Shown: one piece after another, positions 35,158-44,789 of the stretch | Layout of the letters: each line of letters opens with the position of its first letter | Position numbering within the stretch: position 1 is the first letter of the stretch | Assembly (NCBI RefSeq): GCF_020923435.1 | Contig: NZ_CP087263.1 | Location: 2,313,970-2,377,969, forward strand | Reading direction: 5' to 3' | DNA: 64,000 bases | Origin: Brevibacillus humidisoli | GTDB taxonomy: Bacteria; Bacillota; Bacilli; Brevibacillales; Brevibacillaceae | Notes under the pieces: model-generated | Databases searched by the model: none | Seen by the model: only the letters and a program-made list of their open reading frames with translations | What the model was told of the DNA's origin: nothing | Position numbers and translations under genes: made by a program

Positions 35158-38100
35158 TCAAGTCCTCCCACTCTCCATGATCAGCTGATACGTGTCTCTG
35201 GTCGAAGGCAGCGGTTCGACGCCCAACTGCTCACGTAATTTCTGAACGCATTTTTTGTACCACTTGAGCGATTGAGCACGATTGTTTTTCCGGTAATAGC
35301 AGTACATCAACAGTCGATATGCTTCTTCCCAGCAATCGTCCTCTCTGAGAATGGATTCGCACCAACGGATGCTATCGTCATATCGCTTGAGAGCCACGTA
35401 CGACTGTGCCAGTTTTTCCGCACTACGCAGGTATAATACGTGCAGCCGCTCCCGCTCCTCGATACACCAGTCGTCATAACGGCATGTTGGCAAGTACTCA
35501 CCATTGTAGTAGGCCAAACCTTTCTCCAGCAAAGCGGCTGCTTTTTCCGCATTGGGGTCAGTCAGGCCGGCTGAGACCAGCCGCTCAAACTCCTCGGCGT
35601 CGATCTGACATCCTGAGGCCAGGTGAAAACCGTAAGCAGATCCCTGCCGCTGGATAAAAAACGAATGGGAACGTGCTTCCCGGTTGGGCTCCAACGCTTT
35701 CACCAGCGCATTAAGCGCTACCTTGAAATCGCGTGATGCCGTCTCTTCGTCGGACTCCGCCCAGATGTGGCGGAAAATTTCTTCACGGGCCAGCAACTGA
35801 TGACGCTTGGTCAGGAGAAGTTTGAACAATTGTTTCGCTTTCCCCCGCTGCCAAGCCTTTTCGCTCAACTCCTGATCACCTAGCCAGACCCGGAATTGGC
35901 CAAGCGTTTGGATCCGCAGCGTGTATCCGGGATGAAACGAGATATTGTGCAGACCGCGGTTCTGCAACAAGTGGGTGACATACTCCGGGTCCACCTGCCG
36001 TTTTTGTGCTTCCACCAATAACGGCATCAGGCTTTGCACATCAGAGGGGGTAAACATGGTCGGCCGCTGCAGCAGGAAATCATACTCCCCGCTGCGGATC
36101 GCGCTCAAGCCTAGTCTCATAGCCGAGACAAATGGCTGCCAGTTGGCTTCACGGTAAGCCAGATAGCCCAACCAGAGGTGGGAAATCGCCATGCCAAAGC
36201 CGTCACCGCAGTCAGCGAAGCGATCGACACACTGACGAAAGACCGGCTCCGCCATGCGAAACTTTCCGCTGTACGCGTAGGCCATCCCGATGCCGAGCCG
36301 GATAAAACCATTCAGCCAATCGTCCTTGATCGACTGGGTCTCATCCAGCCCGCGCTGACCATATGCCAGGGCCAAATCAAGCGTCTTCTCCCTGCCGTAA
36401 AACAGCGTCAATCCCAACAGTGACTCCGCCTTGCCGCGTGTGGACTGCAATTCATCCATCATGTGCAGCCCCTTCAGATACAGGTGGCGCACCTCGTGTG
36501 CGTCATAGGTTTGATCCAGCATCATACAGTGGGCTTTGCGCACGTACCCGCATGCCTCGACGAATGGCGAGAGAGCCGCCTTGCCTAACTGAATCGCCGT
36601 CTCAGCGTAGGAGATCCCCTTTTCCCTCTCCCCGTTTAACCCGCACACAAAGGCTAATAATAAGGATGTCTCCTTGTAGGAACGAGTGAGGTGAGACATG
36701 CCCTGCACTTTTTCTTCCTGCCACTTTTTCTCCAGGAGACGAAGGGCCGACTGCAGCCGCCCTGTTCGGAAAAACAAGCGCGATTCAATATCTACCTCGG
36801 TTTGTCGCTCTAGATCCTGACTGCGCCGATACCAGTGCTCCGCTTCTGCGGCATTGCCACGATTGGTGTAGATTTCCGCCAGCAGTCGGTAGAGGCGCGG
36901 TGCCAATTCATGATCCTGGTTGTCCAGCAGCTTGATCGCTTGTTTGAGCAGTTCCTCCGCTTTCAAGCCCTGCACACTATCCAAGTGAACCCGTGCTTTC
37001 CCTTCCAAGCCGAGACATCGGCCAACCGTATCGTTTTGTTCCGCACTACTGGTGATGTACCGGTCGTAGGAGGAGAGGGCTTGTGGATACAAACAACGGT
37101 ATCGCTCCACTTCTGCCTGAAAATACCAAAGCGTATAGTGACGATCCTTGACCTCATCAGGGAGCAAGGTAACCCATTCATAGAGCAGATCCAATCTCCC
37201 CTCTTCCAGCCACTTGCCGCCATACCTCGTCAACAGTTGTCCGATCTGTTCCCACTCCTGCACCTGATGGAGATAGTGGAGAGCGGTAACGATATCGCCG
37301 CGTCCCTGGTAATACGCTGCGGCGGCGCAACAGTTTTCCTGAAACACAGCGGGTTGCAGCCGCAATTGTTCCAGCAGCACCTCGCGAAACAACCTCAGAT
37401 ACCGATAACTGCCATCCTTCTGCCGATACAAATACAGATTGCGGCGGATCGCTTCGGCCAGCATGCTCTCCGCATCTGCTCCAGCAAGGCGACTGACGGC
37501 TTCCGGAGTCAGCTCATCCAACACGGCGGTCTTGCTCAAAAATTGTTTCAGCTGCGGAGATTCCTGATCGTATACCGCTTGCAGCAAATACTGGCGCAAC
37601 TCTCGCAGCGGGCCAGCGGATGGATCGAGTACTGTTGACAACGGTTCGCCCATGGCCAGCCGTTCGCCAAGCAGTCGCAGCATCATGATCCAGCCTTCCC
37701 CCATCTGATGAAGCCGTTTCACATCTTGAGCTGACAGCTCTAATTCCAACTCGTCGTACATAAACGCTTCCGTCTCTTCCAGCGTAAAAGCAAGGTCTTC
37801 TGGTCCCAATTCCCAACAATCACCGCGAATCCGCATCGAGGAGAGCGCAGGCCAAACCGGCAGATCGCGCGTAATCAAGACTAATCGGCTGTTGTGCGGC
37901 AAGTGATGTGTTACTTGTTCCATCCAGCGGTCAATACAGGGGGAAGCCTGTACATGGTGAAAATCGTCCAGAACCAGTACCAGTTCATCGGGCAGACGAG
38001 TCAGGTCATTCAAAAATTGGAATGCAAGCGCTTCCACTTGTTCAGGCAAGTACTCCGGAGGGTCTTCACACGCTTCGACCATCTGCAGCAATTCCCGACC

Positions 38101-38382
38101 AAACACGGGATGGTGCAGCCTGACACTTTCCACGATATATCGGAGAAAGACCGACAGGCGGTCGTCCGCGCGATCGATGTTGTACCAACAGGTTGGGATC
38201 TTCTCGTCATGTAGGAACGAGGCTAGCGAGGTGCTTTTTCCACTGCCGGATCCGCCATGCAGAAGCGACAACGGATTGATCAACATGTAGCGGAGCTTCC
38301 GAACAAGCGCAGGCCGCCGCAGCAGATGCGGCTTCAGCCGTGGAGGGGTCAGTTTGGTCAGCAGGATTGGGGGTGTCTCCAT
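35158..38382 (-). CDS. Large STAND-ATPase transcriptional regulator with C-terminal BTAD
   Basis: A 1074-residue regulator of the MalT/SARP type. Residues 45-330 form an ATPase (P-loop HGGSGSGKSTSLASF, Walker B ELVLVLDDFHHVQ). Residues 340-800 are helical TPR-like repeats that probably bind an inducer or partner. Around 830-920 lies an OmpR-like winged helix (TLGQFRVWLGDQELSEKAWQ, LLTKRHQLLAREEIFRHIW), and 930-1070 is a bacterial transcriptional activator domain (DAEEFERLV...YNGEYLPTCRYDDWC). ATG 38382 follows AAGGGAG. It stands alone, so its targets are unknown. Confidence 0.85.
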   Translation of the reverse strand: METPPILLTKLTPPRLKPHLLRRPALVRKLRYMLINPLSLLHGGSGSGKSTSLASFLHDEKIPTCWYNIDRADDRLSVFLRYIVESVRLHHPVFGRELLQMVEACEDPPEYLPEQVEALAFQFLNDLTRLPDELVLVLDDFHHVQASPCIDRWMEQVTHHLPHNSRLVLITRDLPVWPALSSMRIRGDCWELGPEDLAFTLEETEAFMYDELELELSAQDVKRLHQMGEGWIMMLRLLGERLAMGEPLSTVLDPSAGPLRELRQYLLQAVYDQESPQLKQFLSKTAVLDELTPEAVSRLAGADAESMLAEAIRRNLYLYRQKDGSYRYLRLFREVLLEQLRLQPAVFQENCCAAAAYYQGRGDIVTALHYLHQVQEWEQIGQLLTRYGGKWLEEGRLDLLYEWVTLLPDEVKDRHYTLWYFQAEVERYRCLYPQALSSYDRYITSSAEQNDTVGRCLGLEGKARVHLDSVQGLKAEELLKQAIKLLDNQDHELAPRLYRLLAEIYTNRGNAAEAEHWYRRSQDLERQTEVDIESRLFFRTGRLQSALRLLEKKWQEEKVQGMSHLTRSYKETSLLLAFVCGLNGEREKGISYAETAIQLGKAALSPFVEACGYVRKAHCMMLDQTYDAHEVRHLYLKGLHMMDELQSTRGKAESLLGLTLFYGREKTLDLALAYGQRGLDETQSIKDDWLNGFIRLGIGMAYAYSGKFRMAEPVFRQCVDRFADCGDGFGMAISHLWLGYLAYREANWQPFVSAMRLGLSAIRSGEYDFLLQRPTMFTPSDVQSLMPLLVEAQKRQVDPEYVTHLLQNRGLHNISFHPGYTLRIQTLGQFRVWLGDQELSEKAWQRGKAKQLFKLLLTKRHQLLAREEIFRHIWAESDEETASRDFKVALNALVKALEPNREARSHSFFIQRQGSAYGFHLASGCQIDAEEFERLVSAGLTDPNAEKAAALLEKGLAYYNGEYLPTCRYDDWCIEERERLHVLYLRSAEKLAQSYVALKRYDDSIRWCESILREDDCWEEAYRLLMYCYYRKNNRAQSLKWYKKCVQKLREQLGVEPLPSTRDTYQLIMESGRT

Positions 38383-38584
38383 CTTCAACTTCTCCCTTCG
38401 CAATATTCACTCGCAGCCGTCCCTAACGTCAAACCGCTTGTTTGCCTTGCTTTTTCTCTACCTTATTCCATGTCTCGTCAGCAAAATCCTCCTCCTGCTC
38501 CCTTCCGGTAAGACATCCCGGCCATCGATCAGATTAAAAATCTGCTGATCACAAATACTATACGAGAAAGGAGGAGGCATTCCA

Positions 38585-39160
38585 GTGAGAAAAATGGTGA
38601 GTTGGCTCTGCCTCACGGCGGTAGTTGGTTGTTCGCTGCAGCTAGCTAGCTGTGCCACAACCAACGAGTCTTCCCAAAGCGGTCTTCACCAAAATATACG
38701 CAATACGGACTTGTATACCCTGGGCAACGAGAAAAACATGCTGACCAGAATCCGGCCGCTGCGCTCCGTCTCCCCCATCGAGCAGGATGTGAAACGGATA
38801 CCGGGGATTGTTGACGCCAAACTGGTGACGGTCGGAAATACCGTAGTCATCGGCGCACTAATCCAAGGGCAGACGTCAAAACGGATCTACCAGCAATCCT
38901 CTCCGATTGACCGCAACCGATACACGAAAAACAGTTCCATTAGTGACGGCTACAACAGTTCCATCATCCAAACCATTCGCCCCAGGCTGGCTGAGACCGA
39001 TTACAAGGTGATCATGATCACCACCAATCCCCTGCACTTTTCGCAGATTGCCGAGATCCGTCGGCGCCAGCAGCAAGGGAAACCCGTATCAGACAGTGAA
39101 TTGCGCAGACTGGTCAACGAAGTTGGCTACAGTACGGCACCCTACAATCTCGTCGACTAG
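38585..39160 (+). CDS. YhcN/YlaJ-type sporulation lipoprotein
   Basis: A 191-residue lipoprotein: signal peptide with lipobox LASC (Cys23), then the YhcN/YlaJ pattern (VKRIPGIVDAKLVTVGNTVVIGALI, with Lys/Arg-rich connector and IIQTIRPRLAETDYKVIMITTNP). Family members are found in the spore inner membrane and affect outgrowth. GTG 38585 follows AAAGGAGGAGG. A forespore SigG-like promoter is faintly possible (GATTA at 38532, AATACTA at 38554). Confidence 0.82.
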   Translation: MRKMVSWLCLTAVVGCSLQLASCATTNESSQSGLHQNIRNTDLYTLGNEKNMLTRIRPLRSVSPIEQDVKRIPGIVDAKLVTVGNTVVIGALIQGQTSKRIYQQSSPIDRNRYTKNSSISDGYNSSIIQTIRPRLAETDYKVIMITTNPLHFSQIAEIRRRQQQGKPVSDSELRRLVNEVGYSTAPYNLVD

Positions 39161-39178
39161 TGTAGCGATGATTGGGAG

Positions 39179-39208
39179 CAGGCAGCAAAGCAAACTGCCT
39201 GTTTTTTT
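39179..39208 (+). terminator. Terminator of the YhcN-type gene
   Basis: CAGGCAG and CTGCCTG separated by 9 nt, then seven T. Confidence 0.8.
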
Positions 39209-39360
39209 ATTTCCTTAGCCTCCACCTTTCTTGGATTCCCCTACAGGAGTATCGACGGGTTGCAACTTGCATCTGTTTGGTGTAACTTAGCCGTGATAGA
39301 AAGAAGATAAGCAGCGTTGTTTCAGCTTCCTGAAGCTGCCAAGAAAGGACGATACATACC

Positions 39361-39795
39361 ATGAACGGATTGATGATGCTGCTCTCCCTCGTCGCCGGGA
39401 TCGGCGTCGCTGCTCAAGCGGGGATCAATGGGGCATTGGGCAAAAAGATAGGAACGATTGAAGCCTCCTTCATCTCCTTTGCGATTGGAACCCTCTGTTT
39501 ATTGCTGCTTGTCATTTTTTTCGGAAAAGGCAATCTGTTGACAACCCTCACTCAGCCAAAGTGGATGCTGTTAGGCGGTTTATTGGGGGCGATTTACGTT
39601 TTTGCTATGGTCTTGTCGGTGCCCAAAATCGGGGTTGCCACTACATTGCTTGCCGTGATCGCCGGTCAAATCATCGCCAGCACCGTGATCGACCACTTCG
39701 GCCTGGTTGGCGGCCGTCAGATCCCCCTTGACTGGCAGCGGATGCTGGGGATTCTCCTGCTCGCAGCCGCGCTGCTTCTATTTTATAGGAAATAG
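39361..39795 (+). CDS. YdcZ/DUF606-family DMT transporter
   Basis: A 144-residue inner-membrane protein with four to five hydrophobic segments. The pattern LVAGIGVAAQAGINGALGKKIGT is the family signature (small multidrug-like half transporter, usually dimeric). Substrate unknown. Monocistronic, AAAGGA ribosome site 10 nt upstream of ATG. Confidence 0.83.
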   Translation: MNGLMMLLSLVAGIGVAAQAGINGALGKKIGTIEASFISFAIGTLCLLLLVIFFGKGNLLTTLTQPKWMLLGGLLGAIYVFAMVLSVPKIGVATTLLAVIAGQIIASTVIDHFGLVGGRQIPLDWQRMLGILLLAAALLLFYRK

Positions 39796-39837
39796 TCGCT
39801 ATTTGGATCAGCTCTTGTTCACTTGTTCATCCCGTTA

Positions 39838-39900
39838 AAACACCCCTCGTTGAGCAGCCGATAATGCGCAGGCTGTTTGGGACACAACAAAAGGGGTGTA
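39838..39900 (-). terminator. Branched terminator after tctA
   Basis: On the minus strand ACACCCC (39894-39900) pairs with GGGGTGT (39840-39846), enclosing an AGCC/GGCT stem, and TTTTAAC follows. Confidence 0.5.
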
Positions 39901-39911
39901 TGAAGAGGGTA

Positions 39912-41408
39912 TTACAAGGCGTTCGATTCTGACCTGTTTTTGCGCCTGCTCTGCCACCATGTTCGAATCAGCGGTGTAAACAGAGTGATGATCGCAAGGA
40001 TCAATAAGGCTAACGAAATCGGACGGGCGAAAAAAATCGCGTAGCTTCCTTCTGACATGACCAAGGCCCGACGCAAGTTGCTCTCCGCCATCGGCCCCAG
40101 AATCAAGGCGAGAATAATCGGCGAGACAGGAAATCCATAGCGCTGCATCACGTATCCGATCATCCCGGAACCAAGCATCACCCATACATCAAAAACATTG
40201 TTGTTCAACGCATAAGCGCCGATCAAACAGAGAACGAGAATGATCGGTGTGAGGTATTCCTTGGGTACCGACAACACTTTTACAAAGAAGCGAATGCCGA
40301 TCAGTCCAAACACGATAATCAGCAGATTGGCCAGAATCATCCCAATGAAAAGGGAATAGACAACGTCTGCATTGTTTTGAAACAACAGCGGCCCCGGCTG
40401 CAGCCCTTGGATCATAAAAGCGCCAAGCAGCACTGCGGTTACCGCATCTCCGGGAATCCCCAGCGTCAGCAGGGGAATCATCGCACCGCCCGTGGTTGCG
40501 TTGTTGCTCGCTTCTGGAGCTGCCACTCCTTGGAGCGCTCCTTCTCCGAACACCTCGGGATTCCGCGAAAAGCGCTTCGCTTCATTATAAGCGACAAATG
40601 CCGATATATCACCTCCGGCCCCCGGTATCATGCCGATAAAGGTACCGATTCCTGATGATCGCAGAATCGTGCCGATCAATTGCTTGAATTCGCTCCATTT
40701 CAGTCCGATCTTGCTGATCTGCACCGACATGACTCTTTTGCATGGATCGTCTCCATCGTTTTAAAGGCTTCTGATGCTGCAAACAGTCCAATCATGACCG
40801 GAATGAAGTTTAACCCGTTCATCAGGTTAACCTGGTCAAAGGTAAATCGCGGATACCCACTGACCGGATCAAGCCCCACGGTGGCGATGATTAGTCCCGC
40901 AACTCCCGTGATCAAACCTTTTACCAGTGATTTTCCGGCGATGCTGGTGATTATCGAGAGGCCAAAAAAGGCTAAAGCAAATGATTCCGGTGCGCTGAAT
41001 TCCAAGGCCCATTCCGCCATCACCGGTGCCAGACCAATCAGAATGAACACACTGATCAGTCCCCCGATGCCAGAACTAATCGTGGAGGTCATCAGCGCTT
41101 TTTTTAGCCTCTCCTCTGCGGGCCAGAGCGTAGCCATCCATACTGGTGGCAGCAGCAGCTGGTGTGCCAGGTGTTCGCAGCAGGATGGCGCTGATCGAAC
41201 CGCCGTATATCGCGCCAAAAAAGATCCCGATCAAAAGAAGCAGCCCGGAGATAGGGGCCATGCCAAAGGTAAGCGGCAGCAGGAGCGCGACCCCCATCGT
41301 AGCGGTCAAACCGGGCAGCGAGCCGATGGCAATGCCCGCTATCGCGCCGGCGACACAGATCAAGATCACGTCAACCTGCATTACGTTTCCGATCGCCTCA
41401 AGCAGCAA
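39912..41408 (-). pseudogene. tctA: TctA-type tripartite tricarboxylate transporter large subunit, two frameshifts
   Basis: TctA is the 12-helix permease of the TTT transporter. The gene is in three frames. Part 1 (41408 to about 41100) starts at TTG 41408 behind AAGGAGAG and reads to DGYALARRGEAKK. The body continues in another frame as ALMTSTISSGIGG (normal TctA text) and runs to FKTMETIHAK; the join is a run of seven A on the coding strand (41099-41105), where six would keep frame. Part 3 (SVQISKIGLKWSEFKQLIGTI to the end) is reached by a second shift near 40736-40739 (four A where five would fit). No long domain is missing, so decay is recent. Confidence 0.88.
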
Positions 41409-41426
41409 GGGTTCTCTCTCCTTTCT

Positions 41427-41864
41427 TTATCCTGTCAGCACGCCCGACGGCAGCGGCACATGGAGCAGCTGTTCAAAGATGAAATAGATAAACAAGGTAA
41501 TCCCAACGGGTGTGAGGAGCAGAGGCAACCACTTTCTCACTTTTAGTGCGTACAGGAATACCCCTAGGATAAGCGGAGTGGAAAAGAGGAACCCCACCCA
41601 TTGAAACAGAACCACATAACCTACCATCCAGCCCATCGCGGTGGCAGCATGCTTGGCTGGATGTTCAGGTTTCATTGCTTTCTCGCGGCGTGATGACAGC
41701 AAGAGCAGGATTCCAAGCAGGAACAGCAGGATACTGAGCATCTTTGGAAAGAAGGCTGGACCGATCTCGGACACTTGTATCTCTGGAATCTGAGCTGAGA
41801 CTAAATAGACGACTGCCGCGAACGCCATGACGATGAGAGCGCTGATTAGATTTGCCGTTTTCAT
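41427..41864 (-). CDS. tctB: TctB-type small permease subunit
   Basis: A 145-residue protein with four predicted membrane helices, the usual size of TctB. It sits between tctC and tctA, as in most TTT operons. It starts right after tctC. Intact, but the large subunit gene downstream is broken, so the transporter is probably not assembled. Confidence 0.86.
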   Translation of the reverse strand: MKTANLISALIVMAFAAVVYLVSAQIPEIQVSEIGPAFFPKMLSILLFLLGILLLLSSRREKAMKPEHPAKHAATAMGWMVGYVVLFQWVGFLFSTPLILGVFLYALKVRKWLPLLLTPVGITLFIYFIFEQLLHVPLPSGVLTG

Positions 41865-41873
41865 CTTATAAAC

Positions 41874-42866
41874 TTATTTGGGGATACCCAGCTCCGGTAT
41901 AAGCTCACCAAAGTAATCGTGGCTTTCCACGATCATCTTTTGAAAGGATGATGCATCTTTAATGGAAAGACCAAGACCGTTATTTTTCATGTACGTCTTA
42001 AATTCTTCGCTCTCCGCAGCCTTCATAAATGCGTCTGCAAGGATGCTGACCACTTCCTCGGGGGTCTCTTTGGGAACAGCTAACCCACGCCACGATCCGA
42101 TCGGCGGCATCTTGATGCCCATTTGCTCCTCCAACGTTTTCACCCCTGGCAGAACGTCAGACTGTTTCTCATCGACTACCGCCAGCGTCTTTAGCTTCCC
42201 TGCTTCTACATGCGCTTTTACCTCTGCCGGACTGACGGGAACCATATCGATGTGCCCGCCAAGCAAAGCGGTTACGGCCGGGTTTGCTCCCTCAAACGGC
42301 ACATGGGTAAACTGGACGCCCACATTTTTTTCCATAATGATCGCTGCCATGTGCCATAGAGCCCCCGGCCCGGAGTTGCCTACTTTGACCTTTCCGGGGT
42401 TTTCCTTGACATAATCAAAGAACTCCTGAACAGTGTTGTACGGTGCATCTGCTCTCACCGTGATTGCAGGCGGATCAAAGTTCACCTGTGCGATCGGCTT
42501 AAAATCCTCATGGGTCAATTCAGAGAGTTTCAGATGTTTGAGGGTCGTGATTTCCATGGTAAGCATCGTCAAGGTATATCCATCCGGTTTTGCGTTTGCT
42601 CCTTCGGTGAATCCTACCGCTCCGCTCCCCCCTGTTTTATTGACAACAGCAATCGATTGGCCGAGGTGTTGTTCCGCTGCTTTGGCCAACGCTCGCGCCG
42701 TGGCGTCCGTTCCTCCCCCTGCCGAAAAGGGCACAATAATCGTCAGATCGCGCTGCGGAAAGTCTGAACCGCCTGCTGCAGCCTCCCCTGTCGCCCCACC
42801 GGAATTAGCCCCACTTCCACAAGCAGCAAGCCCGAGCAGACCGAGCAGCGCGCCAACTGCCGCCAT
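41874..42866 (-). CDS. tctC: TctC-type (Bug family) periplasmic solute-binding lipoprotein
   Basis: A 330-residue Bug-family binding protein. Lipobox LAAC at Cys16; motifs IIVPFSAGGGTDATARALA, NKTGGSGAVGF, and HVPFEGANPAVTALLGGHIDMVPV are typical. The start is odd: ATG 42866 leaves an n-region without positive charge. The upstream KWWKR codons look like the real n-region but lack an in-frame start (an ATG after GGGAGGG is in another frame and stops at once). A small 5' lesion is possible. Confidence 0.85.
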   Translation of the reverse strand: MAAVGALLGLLGLAACGSGANSGGATGEAAAGGSDFPQRDLTIIVPFSAGGGTDATARALAKAAEQHLGQSIAVVNKTGGSGAVGFTEGANAKPDGYTLTMLTMEITTLKHLKLSELTHEDFKPIAQVNFDPPAITVRADAPYNTVQEFFDYVKENPGKVKVGNSGPGALWHMAAIIMEKNVGVQFTHVPFEGANPAVTALLGGHIDMVPVSPAEVKAHVEAGKLKTLAVVDEKQSDVLPGVKTLEEQMGIKMPPIGSWRGLAVPKETPEEVVSILADAFMKAAESEEFKTYMKNNGLGLSIKDASSFQKMIVESHDYFGELIPELGIPK

Positions 42867-42917
42867 TCTCTTCCACCATTTCGTTATGCCATACCCTCCC
42901 TGAAGTTATTTTCAATA

Positions 42918-42969
42918 ATGGGAATTTTCCATCAAAAATAAACAGTGTTATTATTTAAACCGCTTTCAT
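42918..42969 (-). promoter_or_regulatory. Candidate operator and cre site upstream of tctC
   Basis: ATGGGAATTTTCCAT (42918-42932) is palindromic except one pair. TTAAACCGCTTTCAT (42955-42969; minus strand ATGAAAGCGGTTTAA) matches the CcpA cre consensus except one position. Confidence 0.35.
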
Positions 42970-43000
42970 TTTTGGCCGTACTAGAATTCCGTGCCCTTTT

Positions 43001-43036
43001 ATGCAGCAGGGGAAGGGCAACCCCACCCCGCTGCAT
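43001..43036 (-). terminator. Hairpin after the kdgD-like gene
   Basis: ATGCAGCAGGGG and CCCCGCTGCAT with one bulged base; no T-tract on the minus strand. Confidence 0.4.
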
Positions 43037-43044
43037 GCTGAAGA

Positions 43045-43968
43045 TCAGGTAATCTCCTGTTTGGGCAGCAATCCCCATGACTGTAAAATCGCTTGTACTT
43101 CTGCACGATCCTCCGCTTGCAGCGGATCGACAGGTTCCCGGGTGATTCCAGGGTTCATTCCGATCTGGGCCATCGCTTCTTTGATGACGACAACGTTGTT
43201 GCCATTGTTATATTTTGCCCGCAAATTTTCAAAGGCTAAAATGTCTTCCCAGATCTTCCACACCTGCTCCTGGTCCCCGTTATGCAGCGCTTCCAGCATC
43301 CGAAGCGACTTTTCGGGATACACATTGACCAATCCAGATGTAAACCCTCTCGCTCCTGCGTGGTAAAAGAAGGGAGCCCATTTTTCCGCTGTTCCGCAAA
43401 TCCAGGTAATCTGGTGCTCATCCGGTATCTCCCGTACGGTTTTGGCAAAGCGGGGCAGATCGTTGATTGCATATTTGACAGCAATCAGCTTCTCCAGTGG
43501 GGCCAATTCTTTGAGTACATTGTCGCTCAGATTGTGATCTTTAAAGTAAAGAATCGATGGGATGTCCAGTGTTTCAATGATCTTTTTAAAATAGGAGCCG
43601 GCGCCGCGATCCGTCACATATGGATGGATCGGTTGATGAATCATCACGGCATCCGCACCCGCCTGTTGAGCATACTGCCCCAGTTCGATCGCGATGGGCA
43701 GAGCATAGCCGATGCCGGCAATCACCAGTGCTCTGCCGTTTACGATTTCCACCACCCGCTTGATTTCCTCCTTGGCCTCCTCAATCGTCAAGGAGTAGAA
43801 CTCGCCTGTATTGCCGCACGGGACAATCGATTGGATACCGTGGTCAAGCAGGAAGCGGATGTTTTCCTCCAGTTTGTCCCAGTTTACTTCCCTCGTCTCT
43901 TCATCAAAAGGGGTAATATTGATCGCGGAGATCGTCTCCAGTTTCCCGCTTATCTCTGCATAGTTCAA
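43045..43968 (-). CDS. Dihydrodipicolinate synthase-family lyase, kdgD-like
   Basis: A 307-residue DHDPS-family aldolase. Schiff-base lysine Lys165 (LIAVKYAI), catalytic Tyr141 (ILYFKD) and the GNTGEF pyruvate loop (52-57). In B. subtilis the homologous YcbC is a 5-dehydro-4-deoxyglucarate dehydratase acting with a semialdehyde dehydrogenase and a GntR regulator, exactly the neighbours here. That activity, giving alpha-ketoglutarate semialdehyde, is therefore the likely role. It is intact and 16 nt downstream of the GntR gene. Confidence 0.78.
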   Translation of the reverse strand: MNYAEISGKLETISAINITPFDEETREVNWDKLEENIRFLLDHGIQSIVPCGNTGEFYSLTIEEAKEEIKRVVEIVNGRALVIAGIGYALPIAIELGQYAQQAGADAVMIHQPIHPYVTDRGAGSYFKKIIETLDIPSILYFKDHNLSDNVLKELAPLEKLIAVKYAINDLPRFAKTVREIPDEHQITWICGTAEKWAPFFYHAGARGFTSGLVNVYPEKSLRMLEALHNGDQEQVWKIWEDILAFENLRAKYNNGNNVVVIKEAMAQIGMNPGITREPVDPLQAEDRAEVQAILQSWGLLPKQEIT

Positions 43969-43983
43969 TGGCTTCTCTCCCCT

Positions 43984-44646
43984 TTAGTCTTTGGACTGCT
44001 GCAAGACATGTTGGGCGGTGCGCAGGATATGTTGTTTCATTCTGGTTTCCGCCAGATCTGCATCACGCAGTTTGATCGCTTCAAAGATCTGCTGATGCTC
44101 GATAAACCCTTGCTGGATCTCTGTACTCAACTGCAGGGCTCGTTTTCGAAATGCCTTGTCTACATTCTCTACGGTAAGCAACGTTTTGGAGAGAATCGGA
44201 CTTTTGGCAATCCGTCGGATCATCATATGAAAGTTGGTATTTTCCTCCGAGTACCGTTCGATCTCCTGCTCGTTCTTTAACTGTTCCATCACATCAATCT
44301 GGTGCTTCAACTGCTCCAGTTCCTGGTCGGTGATCTTGACAGCAGCCAGTCGTGCCGTCAATCCCTCCAGATACGCTTTTAGCATCAGCGTTTCTTCAAT
44401 GGATGAATTGACCATTTCCGAGACATACGTTCCTTTGCGGGGCAGGGTCTCGACCAGTCCTTCATGGGACAGGATGCGGAACGCTTCTTTGATCGGTGTT
44501 GTGCTGATACCCATTTCCTTGGCCAGTTCACGCTCTTTTAGATGTTCGCCTGGTTGAAAATGCCCGCTGATAATCGCATTGCGTATCGTTTCCAGCGCAA
44601 TGTCCCGCAGTGATTTGAAATTCTCTGAAACCACGTTTAGCTGCAT
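43984..44646 (-). CDS. GntR-family (FCD-type) repressor
   Basis: A 220-residue regulator. Residues 10-75 hold the winged helix (RDIALETIRNAIISGHFQPGEHLKERELAKEMGISTTPIKEAFRIL), followed by a helical FCD ligand domain (HMMIRRIAKSPILSKTL with metal-binding His/Asp candidates, and a His near 200). ATG 44646 follows AGAGGGAAG; the longer frame to 44757 is not supported. It is the likely local regulator of the island, with candidate operators at 44698 and 48881. Confidence 0.85.
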   Translation of the reverse strand: MQLNVVSENFKSLRDIALETIRNAIISGHFQPGEHLKERELAKEMGISTTPIKEAFRILSHEGLVETLPRKGTYVSEMVNSSIEETLMLKAYLEGLTARLAAVKITDQELEQLKHQIDVMEQLKNEQEIERYSEENTNFHMMIRRIAKSPILSKTLLTVENVDKAFRKRALQLSTEIQQGFIEHQQIFEAIKLRDADLAETRMKQHILRTAQHVLQQSKD

Positions 44647-44697
44647 TTTGGTATCTTCCCTCTGTCTTTTCACGTTTGCTCTCCTGAATCTGATTTT

Positions 44698-44714
44698 TGA
44701 TCTATCACAGATCA
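44698..44714 (-). promoter_or_regulatory. Palindrome upstream of the GntR gene
   Basis: TGATCT-ATCAC-AGATCA, perfect 6-bp arms, about 50 nt upstream of the GntR start; possible autoregulatory operator. Confidence 0.4.
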
Positions 44715-44789
44715 CATTAGTGTAACAGGAAGCGACTGCTTTTTCCATGAAGCTCACCCCTGCTTTTCCCTGCTGCGGCCAAGCAGCAG

